DNA from: Elymus sibiricus
Lineage: Eukaryota; Streptophyta; Magnoliopsida; Poales; Poaceae
Length of the DNA stretch: 64,000 nt
Assembly (NCBI GenBank): GCA_039707655.1
Contig: CM077676.1
Span: forward strand, 429,823,379 to 429,887,378
Direction of reading: 5' to 3'
Part shown: positions 35,061 through 47,244 of the stretch, in pieces
How positions within the stretch are numbered: the first letter of the stretch is position 1
Layout of the letters: every line of letters starts with the position of its first letter
Notes under the pieces: generated by a model
What the model was told of the DNA's origin: nothing
Seen by the model: the letters and a program-made list of their open reading frames with translations, nothing else
Databases searched by the model: none
Made by a program: the position numbers and the translations under genes

Positions 35061-36828
35061 TGTTGGAAATATGCCCTAGAGGCAATAATAAATTGGTTAT
35101 TATTATATTTCCTTGTTCATGATAATCGTTTATTATCCATGCTATAATTGTATTGATTGGAAACTCAAATACATGTGTGGGTACATAGACAACACTGTGT
35201 CCCTAGTAAGCCTCTAGTTAACTAGCTCGTTGATCAAAAGATGGTTAAGGTTTCCTAGCCATGGACATGAGATGTCATTTGATAACGGGATCACATCATT
35301 AGGAGAATGATGTGATGGACAAGACCCAAACTATAAACGTAGCATAAGATCGTGTCAGTTTATTGCTATTGTTTTCTGCATGTCAAGTATCTGTTCCTAT
35401 GACCATGAGATCATGCAACTCCCTGACATCGGAGGAGTACCTTGTGTGTATCAAACGTCGCAACGTAACTGGGTGACTATAAAGGTGCTCTACAGGTATC
35501 TCCGAGGGTGTCTGTTGGGTTGGCATGGATCAAGACTGGGATTTGTTACTCCGTATGGCGGAGAGGTATCTCAGGGCCCACTCGGTAATACAACATCACA
35601 ATGAGCCTTGCAAGCAATGTGACTAAAGTGTTAGCCACGAGATACTGTATTACGGAATGAGTAAAGAGACTTGCCGGTAACGAGATTGAACTAGGTATAG
35701 AGATACCGACGATCGAATCTCGGGCAAGTAACATACCGAAGAACAAAGGGAACAGTATACGGGATTAACTGAATCCTTGACATAGAGGTTCGACCGATAA
35801 AGATCTTCATAGAATATGTAGGAGCCAATATGGGCATCCAGGTCCCGCTATTGGTTATTGATCGTAGAGGTGTCTCGGTCATGTCTACATAGTTCTCGAA
35901 CCCGCAGGGTCTACACACTTAACGTTTGGTGACGATTAGTATAGTTGAGTTATTTTGTTGGTGACCGAAGGTTGTTCGGAATCCCGGATAAGATCCCGGA
36001 CAAGACGAGGATCTCCGGAAGAGTCCGGAGGTAAAGATTGATATATGTGATAATAGTGTTTTGATCTCCGGAAGGGTTCCGGAATTTACCGGAAGGGGTT
36101 CCGGATGTTTACCGAAGTGTTCGGGTGCAGCAACACTTTATATGGGCCAAAAGGAAAAAGCCCACGAGGTATTGGAAAGTGCAAAAAGTAGTTTTACTGC
36201 CGCGTAAGCGGTACTACTGCTTGTGTGAAGCGGTACTACCGCTTGTGCGCGGTGCTGCAGGGATCCGAGTTGGACTCTTTTCCTGCGGGCCAAACCGACC
36301 TTGTGCGGGCAAAACCGACCTGGAGGAGGCTTTTACTCCAAGTTTAGACCCCAAGGCTCAACATATAAATAGAGGGGCAGGGCTAGCACACGGGACACAT
36401 CAAGATTTCCCCAAGCCGTGTGCGGCAACCCTAATCCTCTAGTTCTCCCGTCATAATCTCCGTAGTGCTTGGCGAAGCCCTGCAGAGATTGTACCTCACC
36501 ACCATCACCACGCCGTCGTGCTGCCGGAACTCATCTACTACTTCACCATCGCTCGCTGGATCGAGGAGGTGAAGGTGTCATCAAGCCGTACGTGTGTTGA
36601 ACGCGGATGTGCCGTCCGTTCGGCACTAGTTCGTGATCGGATCGAGGGACGACTTGCGATTTGGATCGCGGAGACGTTCGACTACATCAACCGCGTTTCT
36701 TAACGCTTCCGCTTAGTGATCTACAAGGGTATGTAGATTCACTCTCCCTCTCGTAGATGCTCATCACCATGGATAGATCTTGCGTGTGCGTAGAAATTTT
36801 TTTGTTTCCCATGCAACGTTACCCAACA
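35061..36828 (+). mobile_element. WIS/BARE/Angela-type solo LTR (Copia)
   Basis: Begins TGTTGGAAATATGCCCTAGA and ends CGTTACCCAACA, 1768 bases, the expected length of this family's LTR. It is flanked by the identical 5-bp word AAATG at 35056-35060 and 36829-36833, with no internal region, so it is a solo LTR left by recombination between the two LTRs of a full insertion. A TATA box (TATAAATA, 36364-36371) is present. Confidence 0.93.
36364..36371 (+). promoter_or_regulatory. TATA box of the WIS-type solo LTR
   Basis: TATAAATAGAGG, the usual form in BARE/WIS LTRs. Confidence 0.7.
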
Positions 36829-36833
36829 AAATG

Positions 36834-37797
36834 TTCCGGAGCTGCCGGAACCGCTTTGGTTGCTTTTCGCTGATGAAAATCATTGATCTGAAAATGTTTC
36901 GGAACGCGTCCAGAATTATTTTAGTGGGTACTGGAATTATTCTAAGACCCACATAAATATTTTCGGATTTATCGGTTGCGGAAAAATGGGTTCATGAATA
37001 CTGAAAAAGCACTTTATGGTTACTTTTTGGAAAGCCTTTTTTTGGGGCTTTGCTCAAAAGATCTAGGGGAGGATGACATGGAAGGGTGAGACCCCCTTTT
37101 GGGGGGGCCCCACATAGGTGGCCGGCCAAGGGTGGCATCTCCATGATGCCACACTTGCTTTCCCCTTTATGCCCTTGTGAAGGCCATATTTCCATGGGTT
37201 TTTGGTATTTTCAAGTGCTACCCTACCCCTTGGGTTTTCCTATAAATAGAGGTGGAGAGGCACTCTCCACACTCACTCCTTACTCTCATACAAATGCCAT
37301 GCATGATCTGGCCTTCTCTCTCCCTCCCCGTGAAATAGTTTCATAGAGCCGAAAGGCTGTTTGGGTTCCGGTAGGAACTAGTTCTGGACGGCGAAGCCCT
37401 GCCGGATAGCTGACACCGTATGTGTGCAACCCCGTAGAGAGGTCGTAGGTTCGATCTTTTGCCCGAGGGGCTGTTCGAGGGTCCTCCCGAAGGGCTGTCC
37501 GCGTTACCGTTCGAGCTTCGAGGGTCCTCCCGAAGGGCTGTCCGTGGCATTGTCCGGGGGACTGTCCGACCGCCTCCCGAAGGGCTGTCCAACGAGGGAG
37601 TACATCCTCGCGGTTGGGAGGTTGTAAATCCTAGCTGCGGGGATCTGCACCGACGATCTACATCGACTCTACTTCCGTTGCGCTACGAGTCGGTAATGAT
37701 CAGATCAAACCTTGTATGCCATCTCCATAGTGATCCTGGAGGTTCAAACCTTGCTCGTTGTACCAATTTTTTTTGTTTTCTGCCGCGTTCCCCTACA
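36834..37797 (+). mobile_element. C1 LTR, right piece with promoter
   Basis: Carries a TATA box (TATAAATAGAGG at 37241) in the same context as the WIS-type LTR and ends GCGTTCCCCTACA at 37797. Within the leader the word CTCCCGAAGGGCTGTCC recurs at about 37485, 37528 and 37575. C1 interrupts a CACTA exon at 37797/37798. Confidence 0.65.
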
Positions 37798-38197
37798 AGG
37801 TTGCCTTGACTGTGTCCTCGACATCCCACGCCGATCCGCTATTACCTTGTGTTCATCCTGCCACCCTGGATCTGTCCACCGTTCAACTATCTTCTCCCAG
37901 CACGGACGTTTGTCAGTGCAGCACCGAGGAATCACCTGTAATAAGTAAACAAATGCATCTTAGTAAGGAATCTAATTTGCGGTAATGTAGGGAATAACAA
38001 GCATCCATCGTCACTTGCCTTGAAGTAATTGTCCCGTGTAAGATGCTTCCCTCGAGCATCCTTTTTGGAAATCTTCTGGTTGAGATAGTCCGCGTGATAC
38101 TTGACCACTAACCGGACATGCTCCTCATAGTGCATGTCGTGGACTAGCTTCTTGGCAATATTCTCAACTACCACATTGGCGCGATCCTTCTCACCAT
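37798..38197 (-). pseudogene. CACTA gene fragment, two exons
   Basis: Minus strand: exon 38197-38019 (after an acceptor TGCGCAG) encodes EKDRANVVVENIAKKLVHDM and continues to KHLTRDNYFK; exon 37935 to 37798 encodes VIPRCCTDKRPCWEKIVERW and continues to the C1 junction. The block is conserved in Ptta/En/Spm-type plant transposases. The intron (38018-37936) has a GC donor (AAG/GCAAGT) and a normal AG acceptor, so it is either a GC-AG intron or a mutated GT site. It is truncated on the left by C1. It could belong to the same CACTA copy as the left element, but that cannot be shown. Confidence 0.7.
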
Positions 38198-38895
38198 CTG
38201 CGCAGGCAGTGGCGAAGGCAGAAATAATTTTTAGGTGTGGCAGAGTTTACGAAGGAAAATACATGTATAATACAACTATGCAAGAGTTCATCAAAATACA
38301 AGATATATACGTGCAGTTTTGTGAAAGGAAAGTATAACCTAAATTCAAAACTACATTTTGGTCATTACTAAAAAAAACTACATTTTGGTTAGCGGGTTTC
38401 AACAATGACAGATCACTATAATATGGGTGCCTATTTTGGTCAGCGGCAACAAGATTTACTTAATTAAGTTCAAGATCAATTCTGAATTACTTTTTATTAT
38501 GTAAATGCTCTTCTTCTTCGGTGCTTAATGTTTCAACTTTTCGGGATTTTGGAAATCGCGATTGCTAGATTTTTGAGGAAAAAATTGAGCAAAATGGTGA
38601 TCCCTGATTGGCCGGCTGGATCCTGTATTCGTGTTTTAATTTGTCTATGGAGTCAAGTCACAATTCACAAACCTACTGACCGATGCATCAGGCTCACCAG
38701 TAGGAAACAACCAGGCCTAACACACACTAGATCTCACTGGTTCAAAGTTCTACATGTACTATTATTTATACTAGGTGTATCTGTAGAAAAATTTAGGTAT
38801 GACACCTGCCAAACCTTGCCAGATAGCTGGCACCGCCCCTGTGCGCAGGTAAAGAAATCCTACAAACATGCATACATGGGAGAAGGGTAAAATCA
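38198..38895. other. Unassigned, possibly CACTA intron or intergenic DNA
   Basis: AT-rich, no coding signal. The word AACTACATTTTGGT is repeated at about 38350 and 38377. Small open frames look accidental. Confidence 0.4.
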
Positions 38896-40283
38896 TGTGA
38901 AAGCACATTTGCTCCCTTGGTGGTTTTGGTAATTAATGTCAACATACATATTGTTGGACTAACACTTTTATCTAGTATATTTCAGATAAGTTCAATAGTG
39001 GCATGGCAAGGACAAGAGGATGTGGACCCCTTCAAAATGCTAAGGACAAGAATTGGCAAAGCTCCAAGACTCTTCATTTTTGGTTAAGTGATCCAAGATC
39101 ACATTGAGTCCATAGGAAAGCCAATACTATTAAAAGGGGATGAGGTTTTGATCACGACTCAATTGCTCAAGTGCTTAGTGGTATTGCTCCAGAACTCTCA
39201 AACACTTCTCCACTTCACATCTTTCAAAAAGCCTAAAATTCTATCTCGGTCCCAGCGAAATGTTCCCATCCGGACCCACCGAGATACTTCATACACCGCC
39301 ACATGCCAAACCCTAATAATTTGGTACAACTGAAACGGCTCTCGGTCTCACCGAGATGGGCTGACCAAGTTGCTGTAATGCCATCGCTTCACTTCGGAGT
39401 CACCGAGATGAAACGATCGGAATTTCTGAAACGAGGTTCTACCCTAGCCCTTGCACTTCGGTCACACCAAGTTATTCCATTCGGTCTCACCGAAAAGCCT
39501 AACGGTCAAGCCTTTTACACAGGTCGGTCTCACCGAGATTTCTGATCGGTGTCACCGAGTTGGGTCAAAAGCTTGTAACGGTTGCATTTTTGGTGCTGCC
39601 TATTTATACCCCTTCACCCCACCTACTCAAAGAGAGAACCATCAGAACGTGCCTACACTTCCACCATTCATTTTTTGAGAGAGAACCGCCTACTCATGTG
39701 TTGAGATCAAGAGATTCCAATCCAACCATTTGAACCTTGATTTCTAGCCTTCCCCAAGTTGCTTTCCACCCAAATCCTTCTCCTACCAAAGCCAAATCTA
39801 TGAGTGAGGAGTTCATCATCAACAACACCATCTATTACCTTTTGGAGAGTGGTGTCTCCTAGATTGGTTAGGTGTCAATTGGGAGCCTCCAAGATCTTGT
39901 GGAGTTGAACCAAGGAGTTTGTAAGGGCAAGGAGATCGCCTACTTCGTGAAGAGCTACCCGAGTGAGCCTAGTCCTTCGTGGACGTAAGCCATGGTGGAA
40001 TAGGCAAGGTTGCTTCTTCGTGGACCCTTGGTCGGTGGAGCCCTCCGTGGACTCGCGCAACCGTTACCCTTCGTGGGTTGAAGTCTCCATCAACGTGGAC
40101 GTACGATAGCACCACCTATCAGAACCACGCCAAAAACCACCGTGTCTTCATTGCGTTTGATCTTCTCCTCTCTATCCCTTTACTTTCCGCACTATTGCAA
40201 GCTTTACTATTTTCGCTGCTCTATCTCTAGATATTCATGTGTAGGAAGTCTTGGTGATATCTTAACCAGTGCTAAAATCTCCA
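38896..40283 (+). mobile_element. X1: LTR-like unit with palindromic CGGTCTCACCGAG repeats
   Basis: Starts TGTGAAAGCACATTTGC and runs to about AAATCTCCA at 40283. A TATA motif (CTATTTATACC, about 39600) is followed by leader-like DNA, as in an LTR. Between 39245 and 39562 at least seven copies of a CGGTCTCACCGAGAT-type word occur. Terminal TG...CA and size (1.4 kb) fit an LTR, but no target duplication (AATCA left, GTTGG right) or internal region was found; the right end abuts G3 internal sequence, so truncation there is likely. Confidence 0.5.
39245..39562. repeat. Interspersed short palindrome cluster
   Basis: Copies of CGG-N3-CACCGAG-T/AT near 39273, 39343, 39399, 39484, 39525 and 39545 plus degenerate ones. 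Several are self-complementary (CTCGGT with ACCGAG). Confidence 0.75.
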
Positions 40284-40761
40284 GTTGGATATGAGTGATC
40301 ATGAGTTATTATTGTTGACATCACCCTTGAGGTGAATAAGTTGGGAGGCGAAATCACAAGCCCCTATCTTTCTATGTGTCTGGCTGAAACTTTTTGCTCC
40401 ATATATATGTCGTGAGTGTTAGCAATCATAGAAGACTAAATGATGGTTGAGTATGTGGACTTGCTGAAAAGCTCCTACATGAGACCTTTCCTGAAAATAT
40501 GATGAATTGCAATTGCATTGTTGACTGAGAATATAGTTTGTTAGTTTTCAAGAAAGTTTATGCCTTATACTCCATTGTTGTGATGAATTGTTACATACTC
40601 ATGAGAAGTTTATGATAATGAATATTGCTGTTATAATAATGATCATGATGCTACTATGTCCGTATTTTGTTTTTATCGACACCTCTCTCTCTAAACATGT
40701 GGACATGATTATCGATATCGGCTTTCGCTTGAGGACAAGCGAGGTCTAAGCTTGGGGGAGT
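40284..40761 (+). mobile_element. G3 internal region, 3' end with polypurine tract
   Basis: Matches the 3' internal end of G4 (about 32205-32700) with divergence and ends AAGCTTGGGGGAGT directly before the G3 LTR at 40762, which is the polypurine-tract position. It therefore belongs to a G3-type element upstream whose remainder is missing, and for which the next LTR is the 3' LTR. Confidence 0.7.
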
Positions 40762-42284
40762 TGATACGTCCATTTTGCATCATCTTTTGCTACTGTTATT
40801 TATAGTGTTTTTGATCAATATAACACTTTGTGGAACAATTCTAATGCCTTTTCTCTCTTAATATGCAAGATTTACACAAGGAGGGAGATTGCCGGCAGCT
40901 GGAATTCTGGACCTAAAAAAGCTTTGTCAGAGATACCTATTCTGCACATCTCCAAATGAGCTGAAATTTTACGGAGATTTATTTTGGAATAAATAAAAAA
41001 ATATTGGAAGCAAAAAGTACCAGAGGGGGCCACCCAGGTGCCCACGAGGCACCAGGGCACGCCACCCCCCCCCAGGCGCGCCCTGTTACCTCGTGGGGCC
41101 CCTGGCCAGCCTCTGGCCCACATTTTCTGGTATATAAGTCATTTTTCCCTAGAAAAAATATAGAGAAGACTTTCGGGATGGTGCGCCGCTGTCTCGAGGC
41201 GGAACTTGGGCAGGAGCACTTTTGCCCTCCGGCGGAGAGATTCTGTCGGAGATACTTCCCTCCGGGAGGGGGAAATCGTCGCCATCGACATCACCAGCGA
41301 TCCTCTCATCGTGGGAGGACTAATCTTCATCAACATCTTCACCAGCACCATCTCATCTCAAACCCTAGTTCATCTCTTCTATTCAATATTTGTCTCAAAA
41401 CCTCAGATTGGTACATGGTGGTTGCTCGTAGTGTTGATTACATCTTGTAGTTGATGCTAGTTGGTTTATTTGGTGGAGGATTATATGTTCAGATCTATTA
41501 TGCTATTCAACACCTCTCTGATCTTGGACATGAATATGATTTGTGAGTAGTTACTTTTGTTCTTGAGGACATGGGAGAAGTCTTGTCATAAGTAATCATG
41601 TGAATTTGGTATTCGTTCGATATTTTGATGATATGTATGTTGTTGATTCTCTTAGTGGTGTCGTGTGAACGTCGACTACATGACACTTCACCATCTTTGG
41701 GCCTAAGGGAATGCATTGTGGAGTAGTAATTAGATGATGGGTTACTAGAGTGACAGAAGCTTAAACCCTAGTTTATGCGCTATTCCGTAAGGGGCTGATT
41801 TGGATCCATATGTTTAATGCTATGGTTAGAGTTATCTTAATTCTTCTTTCGTAGTTGCGGATGCTTGCGAGAGGGGGTAATCATAAGTGGGAGGCTTGTT
41901 CAAGTGAGAACAGCACCCAAGCACCGGTCCACCCACATATCAAATTATCAAAGTAGCGAACGCGAGTCAAACAAACATGATGAAAGTGACTAGATGAAAT
42001 TCCCATGTGTCCTCGGGAACGCTTTACTTACTATAAGAGATTGTTCCGGCTTGTCCTTTGCTATAAAAAGGATTGGGCCACCTTGCTGCACTCTTTGTTA
42101 CTATTGCTACTTGTCACTTGTTACAAATTATCTTGCTATCAAACTACTCGTTACCGATAATTTCAGTGTTTGCAGAAAACACCTTGCTGAAAACCGCTTG
42201 TCATTTCCTTCTGCTCCTCATTGGGTTCGACACTCTTACTTATCGAAAGGACTACAATTGATCCCCTATACTTGTGGGTCATCA
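40762..42284 (+). mobile_element. G3 LTR shared by two internal regions
   Basis: 1523 bases, TGATACGTCCATTTTGCATC to GTCATCA, one base longer than the inverted copy at 25068-26589. It has the GC-rich inverted repeat (41029-41108) and a TATA box (TATATAAG, 41131). It is preceded by a polypurine tract and followed by a primer-binding site, so it serves as 3' LTR of the upstream remnant and 5' LTR of the downstream gag-pol. Confidence 0.85.
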
Positions 42285-42295
42285 AGACTCTTTTC

Positions 42296-42314
42296 TGGCG
42301 CCGTTGCCGGGGAG
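42296..42314 (+). promoter_or_regulatory. Primer-binding site of G3b
   Basis: TGGCGCCGTTGCCGGGGAG, exact to the tRNA-Asp-complementary consensus, 11 bases past the LTR. Confidence 0.9.
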
Positions 42315-42377
42315 TGAAGCGCCTTTGGTGAGTGGAATTTGGTAAGGAAACATTATATTACGTGCTGAAATTTACTG

Positions 42378-44453
42378 TTGCTTGTCACTATGGAAAGTAA
42401 TCCTTTGAGGGGTTTGTTCGGGGTATCTTCAGCTCGACCGGAAACACAAATAGTTGCTCCTCAACCTACTGCACCTACTGAAAATATTTATTATGAGATT
42501 CCTCCGGGTATGATAGAGAAACTGCTAGCTAATCCTTATGCAGGAGATGGAACAGTACATCCTGATATGCACTTAATCTATGTGGATGAAATTTGTGGAT
42601 TGTTGAAGCTTGCAGGTTTATCCGGAGATGGATTTAAGAAGAAAGTATTCCCTTTATCTTTGGAGGGAAAGGCATTCATGTGGTATAGGCTATGTGATGA
42701 TACTGATACATGGGACTGGAACCGATTGAAACTAGAATTCCATCAGGAATTTTATCCTATGCATTTGGTTCATCGTGATCGGAATTATATATATAATTTT
42801 TGGCCTCATGAAGGGGAAAGCATCGCTCAAGCTTGGGGGAGGCTTAAGTACATGATGTACACATGCCCCAATCATGAGCTCTCAAAAGAAATTATCTTAC
42901 AGAATTTTTATGCTCGGCTTTCTCATGATAATCGAACTACACTCGATTCTTCTTCGACTGGCTCCTTTATGAAGAAAACTATTGAATTCAGATGGGATCT
43001 TCTGGAAAGAATTAAACGCAACTCTGAAGATTGGGAACTCGACAAAGGTAACGAGTCAGGTATAATACTTGAGTTTGATAGTGTTAAATCTTTTATGGCC
43101 ACCGATGCTTTTCATAAGTTTAGCACTAAATATGGACTTGACTCTGAGATAGTAGCTTCCTTTTGTGAATCATTTGCTACTCATATTGATCTCCCTAAGG
43201 AGAAGTGGTTTAAATATCATCCCCCTGTTAAAGAAAAGATTGAGGAACATGTTAGTGTTAAAGAAGAAACAATTGTTTACCATGTTGATCCAGTTGTGCC
43301 TACTGCTTATATTGAGAAACCACCTTTTCCTGTTAGGATTAAGGAACATGCTAAAGCTTCAACTGTGGTTAAGAAAAGTAATATTAGAGCACCTAGACCC
43401 TCTGAACAAATTAAAGTTGAACCTGATGTTGCTATGGTTAAAGATCTCTTAGTCGATAATATAGATGGGCATGTTATTTACTTTTGTGATGAGGCTGCTA
43501 GAATTGCTAAACCTGTTAGAAATGAACGAGATATGTTAGACAAGAACAAGCCCGTAGTTGGCATGCCTGTTATTTTTGTTACGATTGGAGATCATTGCTG
43601 TCATGGTTTGTGTGATATGGGTGCTAGTGTGAGTGCTATTCCATTTTCTCTATATCAAGAAGTAATGCATGATATTGCACCTGTTGAAATTGAAGATATT
43701 GATGTTACTATTAAGCTTGCGAATAGAGATACTATTACACCACTTGGGATTGCTAGAGATGTTGAAGTCTTGTGTGGTAAAATCAAATACCCTACTGATT
43801 TCTTAGTACTTGGTTCACAACAAGATAATTTTTGTCCCATTATATTTGGTAGACCTTTCTTGAATACCGTTATTGCTGAAATTGATTGTGTTAAAGAAAA
43901 GGTTCGAGTTAAGTTTGGTGATATATCTCATGAGTTTAATTTCTCCAAGTTTCGTAGACAACCTTGTGATAAAGAGTTGCCTAGTAATGATGAAATTATT
44001 GGTCTTGCTTCTATTGCCGTACCTCCTACTGATCCATTAGAACAATATTTGCTAGACCACGAAAACGATATGCATATGAATGAAAGAAATGAAATAGATA
44101 AGATGTTCTTTGATCAACCACCTATCCTTAAACACAATTTGCATGTTAAAACTCTTGGAGGCCCTCCTCCACCTAAGGTTGATCCTGTATTTGAATTGAA
44201 GCAATTGCCTGATACATTGAAATATGCTTATCTTGATGAAAAGAAGATATATCCTGTTATTATTAGTGCAAACCTTTCAGCGCATGAAGAAAAGAGATTA
44301 CTAAAAACTCTGAGGAAGCACCAAGCTGCTATTGGATATACTCTTGATGATCTTAAGGGCATTAGTCCTACTCTATGTCAGCACAAAATCAATATGGAGC
44401 CTGATGCTAAACCAATTGTCGACCACCAACGACGATTAAATCCTAAGATCTAA
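42378..44453 (+). pseudogene. G3b gag-protease part of gag-pol
   Basis: Open for 691 codons. The frame opens 12 bases upstream of MESNPLRGLFG (42390), which is the likely start because G3a begins there too. Gag core around residues 90-190 (WYRLCDDTDTWDWNRLKLEF, then HEGESIAQAWGRLKYMM), charged linker, then the protease motif CDMGASVSAIPFSL near residue 413 (active Asp about 43616) and IIFGRPFLNTV. It ends in TAA (44451-44453); the minus copy has ATGAAAGAG where this has ATCTAAGAG, so the stop arose by AAA to TAA, and the frame continues in the same register as polymerase. It would encode particle protein and protease of one polyprotein. Confidence 0.88.
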
Positions 44454-44456
44454 GAG

Positions 44457-47130
44457 GTGGTAAGAACCAAAATATTAAAGCTTTTGGAAGCAGGTATAAT
44501 CTATCCCATAGCTGATAGTAGATGGGTAAGTCCCGTTCATTGTGTCCCTAAGAAAGGAGGTATTACCGTTGTTCCTAATGATAAAAATGAACTCATTCCA
44601 CAAAGAATTGTAACTAGTTATAGGATGGTAATTGATTTTAGAAAATTAAACAAAGCTACTAGAAAAGATCATTACCCCTTGCCTTTTATTGATCAAATGT
44701 TAGAAAGATTATCTAAGCATACACACTTTTGTTTTCTAGATGGTTATTTTGGTTTTTCTCAAATACCCGTATCACAACCCGATCAAGTGAAAACCACCTT
44801 TACTTGTCATTTTGGAACTTATGCTTATAGACGTATGCCTTTTGGTTTATGCAATGCACCTACTACCTTTCAAAGATGTATGACTGCTATATTCTCTTAC
44901 TTTTGTGAAAAGATTGTTGAGGTGTTCATGGATGATTTTTCCGTTTACGGAACTTCTTTTGATGATTGCTTAAGCAACCTTGATCGAGTTTTGCAGAGAT
45001 GTGAAGAAACTAATCTTGTCTTGAATTGGGAGAAGTGCCACTTTATGGTGAATGAAGGCATTGTCTTGGGGCATAAAATTTCTGAAAGAGGTATTGAAGT
45101 TGATAAAGCTAAGGTTGATGCTATTGAGAAAATGCCATGTCCTAAAGATATTAAAGGTATAAGAAGTTTCCTTGGTCATGCTGGTTTCTATAGGAGATTT
45201 ATTAAAGACTTCTCTAAAATTTCTAGGCCTCTTACCAATCTTTTGCAAAAAGATGTTCCATTTGTTTTTTATGATAATTGTCTAGAAGACTTTGAAACAC
45301 TTAAGAAAGCCTTAACCACTGCACCTATTGTCCAACCACCTGATTGGAACTTGCCTTTTGAAATTATGTGTGATGCTAGTGATTATACTATTGGTGCTGT
45401 TCTAGGGCAGAGAGTTGATAAGAAATTAAATGTTATCCATTATGCTAGTAAAACTCTAGAGAGTGCCCAAAGAAATTATGCTACGACTGAAAAAAAAATT
45501 CTAGCAGTTGTGTTTGCATGTGATAAATTCAGATCTTACATAGTTGATTCTAAAGTAACTGTTCACACCGATCATGCTGCTATTAAATATCTCTTGGAAA
45601 AGAAAGATGCTAAACCTAGACTCATTAGGTGGGTTTTATTGCTACAAGAATTTGACTTGCATATTACTGATAGGAAGGGAGCTGAGAATCCCGTAGCAAA
45701 TAATTTGTCTAGAATGGAAAATGTTCTTGATGACCCACTACCTATTAATGATGATTTTCCTGATGAACAATTAGCTGTCATAAATGCTTCTCGTAATACT
45801 CCATGGTATGCAGACTATGCTAATTATATTGTTGCTAAATACATACCACCTAGTTTCACATACCAACAAAAGAAAAAGTTCTTTTATGGTTTAAGACATT
45901 ACTTCTGGGATGACCCACATCTTTATAAAGAAGGAGTAGATGGTATTATTAGGCGTAGTATACCTGAGCATGAACAGGAACAAATCCTACGGAAGTGTCA
46001 TTCTGAGGCTTACGAAGGACACCACGCGGGAGACAGAACTGCACATAAGGTATTGCAATCTGGTTTTTATTGGCCTACTCTTTCCAAGGATGCTCGTAAG
46101 TTTGTCTTATCTTGTGATGAATGTCAAAGAATTGGTAATGTTGGTAGACGTCAAGAAATGCCTATGAATTATTCACTTGCTATTGAACCATTTGATGTTT
46201 GGGGATTCGATTTTATGGGACCTTTTCCTAAATCCAATGGGTATACTCATATTTTAGTTGCTGTTGATTGCGTTACTAAGTGGGTAGAAGCTATTCCAAC
46301 TAGTAGTGCTGATCATAACACTTCTATTAAAATGCTTAAAGAAGTTATTTTCCCAAGGTTTGGAGTCCCTAGATATTTAATGACTGATGGTGGCTCACAT
46401 TTTATTCATGGTGCATTCCGTAAATTGCTTGCTAAATATGATGTTAACCATAGAATTGCATCTCCCTATCACCCTCAAACTAGTGGTCAAGTTGAATTGA
46501 GTAATAGAGAAATAAAATTAATTTTGCAAACAACTGTCAATAGATCTAGAAAGAATTGGTCTAAGAAACTTGACGATGCATTATGGGCTTATAGAACTGC
46601 TTATAAAAATCCAATGGGTATGTCTCCTTATAAAATGGTTTATGGAAAAGCATGTCATTTACCTCTTGAGTTAGAACATAAAGCATATTGGGCAATTAAG
46701 GAACTAAATTATGATTTTAAACTTGCCGGTGAAAAGAGGTTATTTGATATTAGCTCATTAGATGAATGGAGGACCCAAGCTTATGAAAATGCCAAATTGT
46801 TTAAAGAGAAAGTTAAAAGATGGCATGATAGAAGAATTCAAAAACGGGAATTTAAAGTAGGTGAGCAAGTACTATTGTACAATTCTCGTTTGAGATTCTT
46901 TGCAGGAACTTCTCTCTAAATGGGAAGGACCGTATATCATCGAAGAAGTTTATCGCTCCGGAGCCATCAAAATAAACAACTTCGAAGGTACTAATCGGAG
47001 AGTCGTGAATGGGCAAAGAATCAAGCACTATATTTCAGGTACTCCCATTAATGTTGAAACTAATATTATTGAAACAATTACACCGAAAGAATACATAAGA
47101 GAGACCTTCCGGAACACTCCAGAACCCTGA
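44457..47130 (+). pseudogene. G3b reverse transcriptase, RNase H and integrase, frameshifted near the end
   Basis: In the same frame as gag-protease. Reverse transcriptase has [16 protein letters not shown] and the catalytic FMDDF (about 44927-44941); RNase H has [30 protein letters not shown] and [10 protein letters not shown]; integrase has an HHCC zinc finger ([18 protein letters not shown], then [10 protein letters not shown]) and a DDE core ([15 protein letters not shown], then [12 protein letters not shown]). No chromodomain is visible. A frame change at about 46905, with stop at 46917-46919, precedes the last 76 codons ([20 protein letters not shown] to 47130). Gypsy, Athila-type judging by primer site and domain order. 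The catalytic residues are all retained, so decay is recent. Confidence 0.88.
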
Positions 47131-47244
47131 AAAAGAAGAGGTATGTGATACGGTAAGTAAACCGACTCCAAAAATTCCATAAAAATATTTTCTGTCAGTT
47201 TTGGAATATTAGAAAAAATACAAAAATAAGAAACAGCCGAGGGG

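Noticed and set aside
37446..37462. tRNA gene suggested by a B-box-like GGTTCGATC
   Set aside because: No matching A-box or acceptor stem; it is part of a Copia-type LTR leader.
39245..39562. CRISPR-like or tRNA-like palindromes
   Set aside because: Repeat words are irregularly spaced and lie before a TATA box in an LTR-like unit; no cloverleaf can be drawn.
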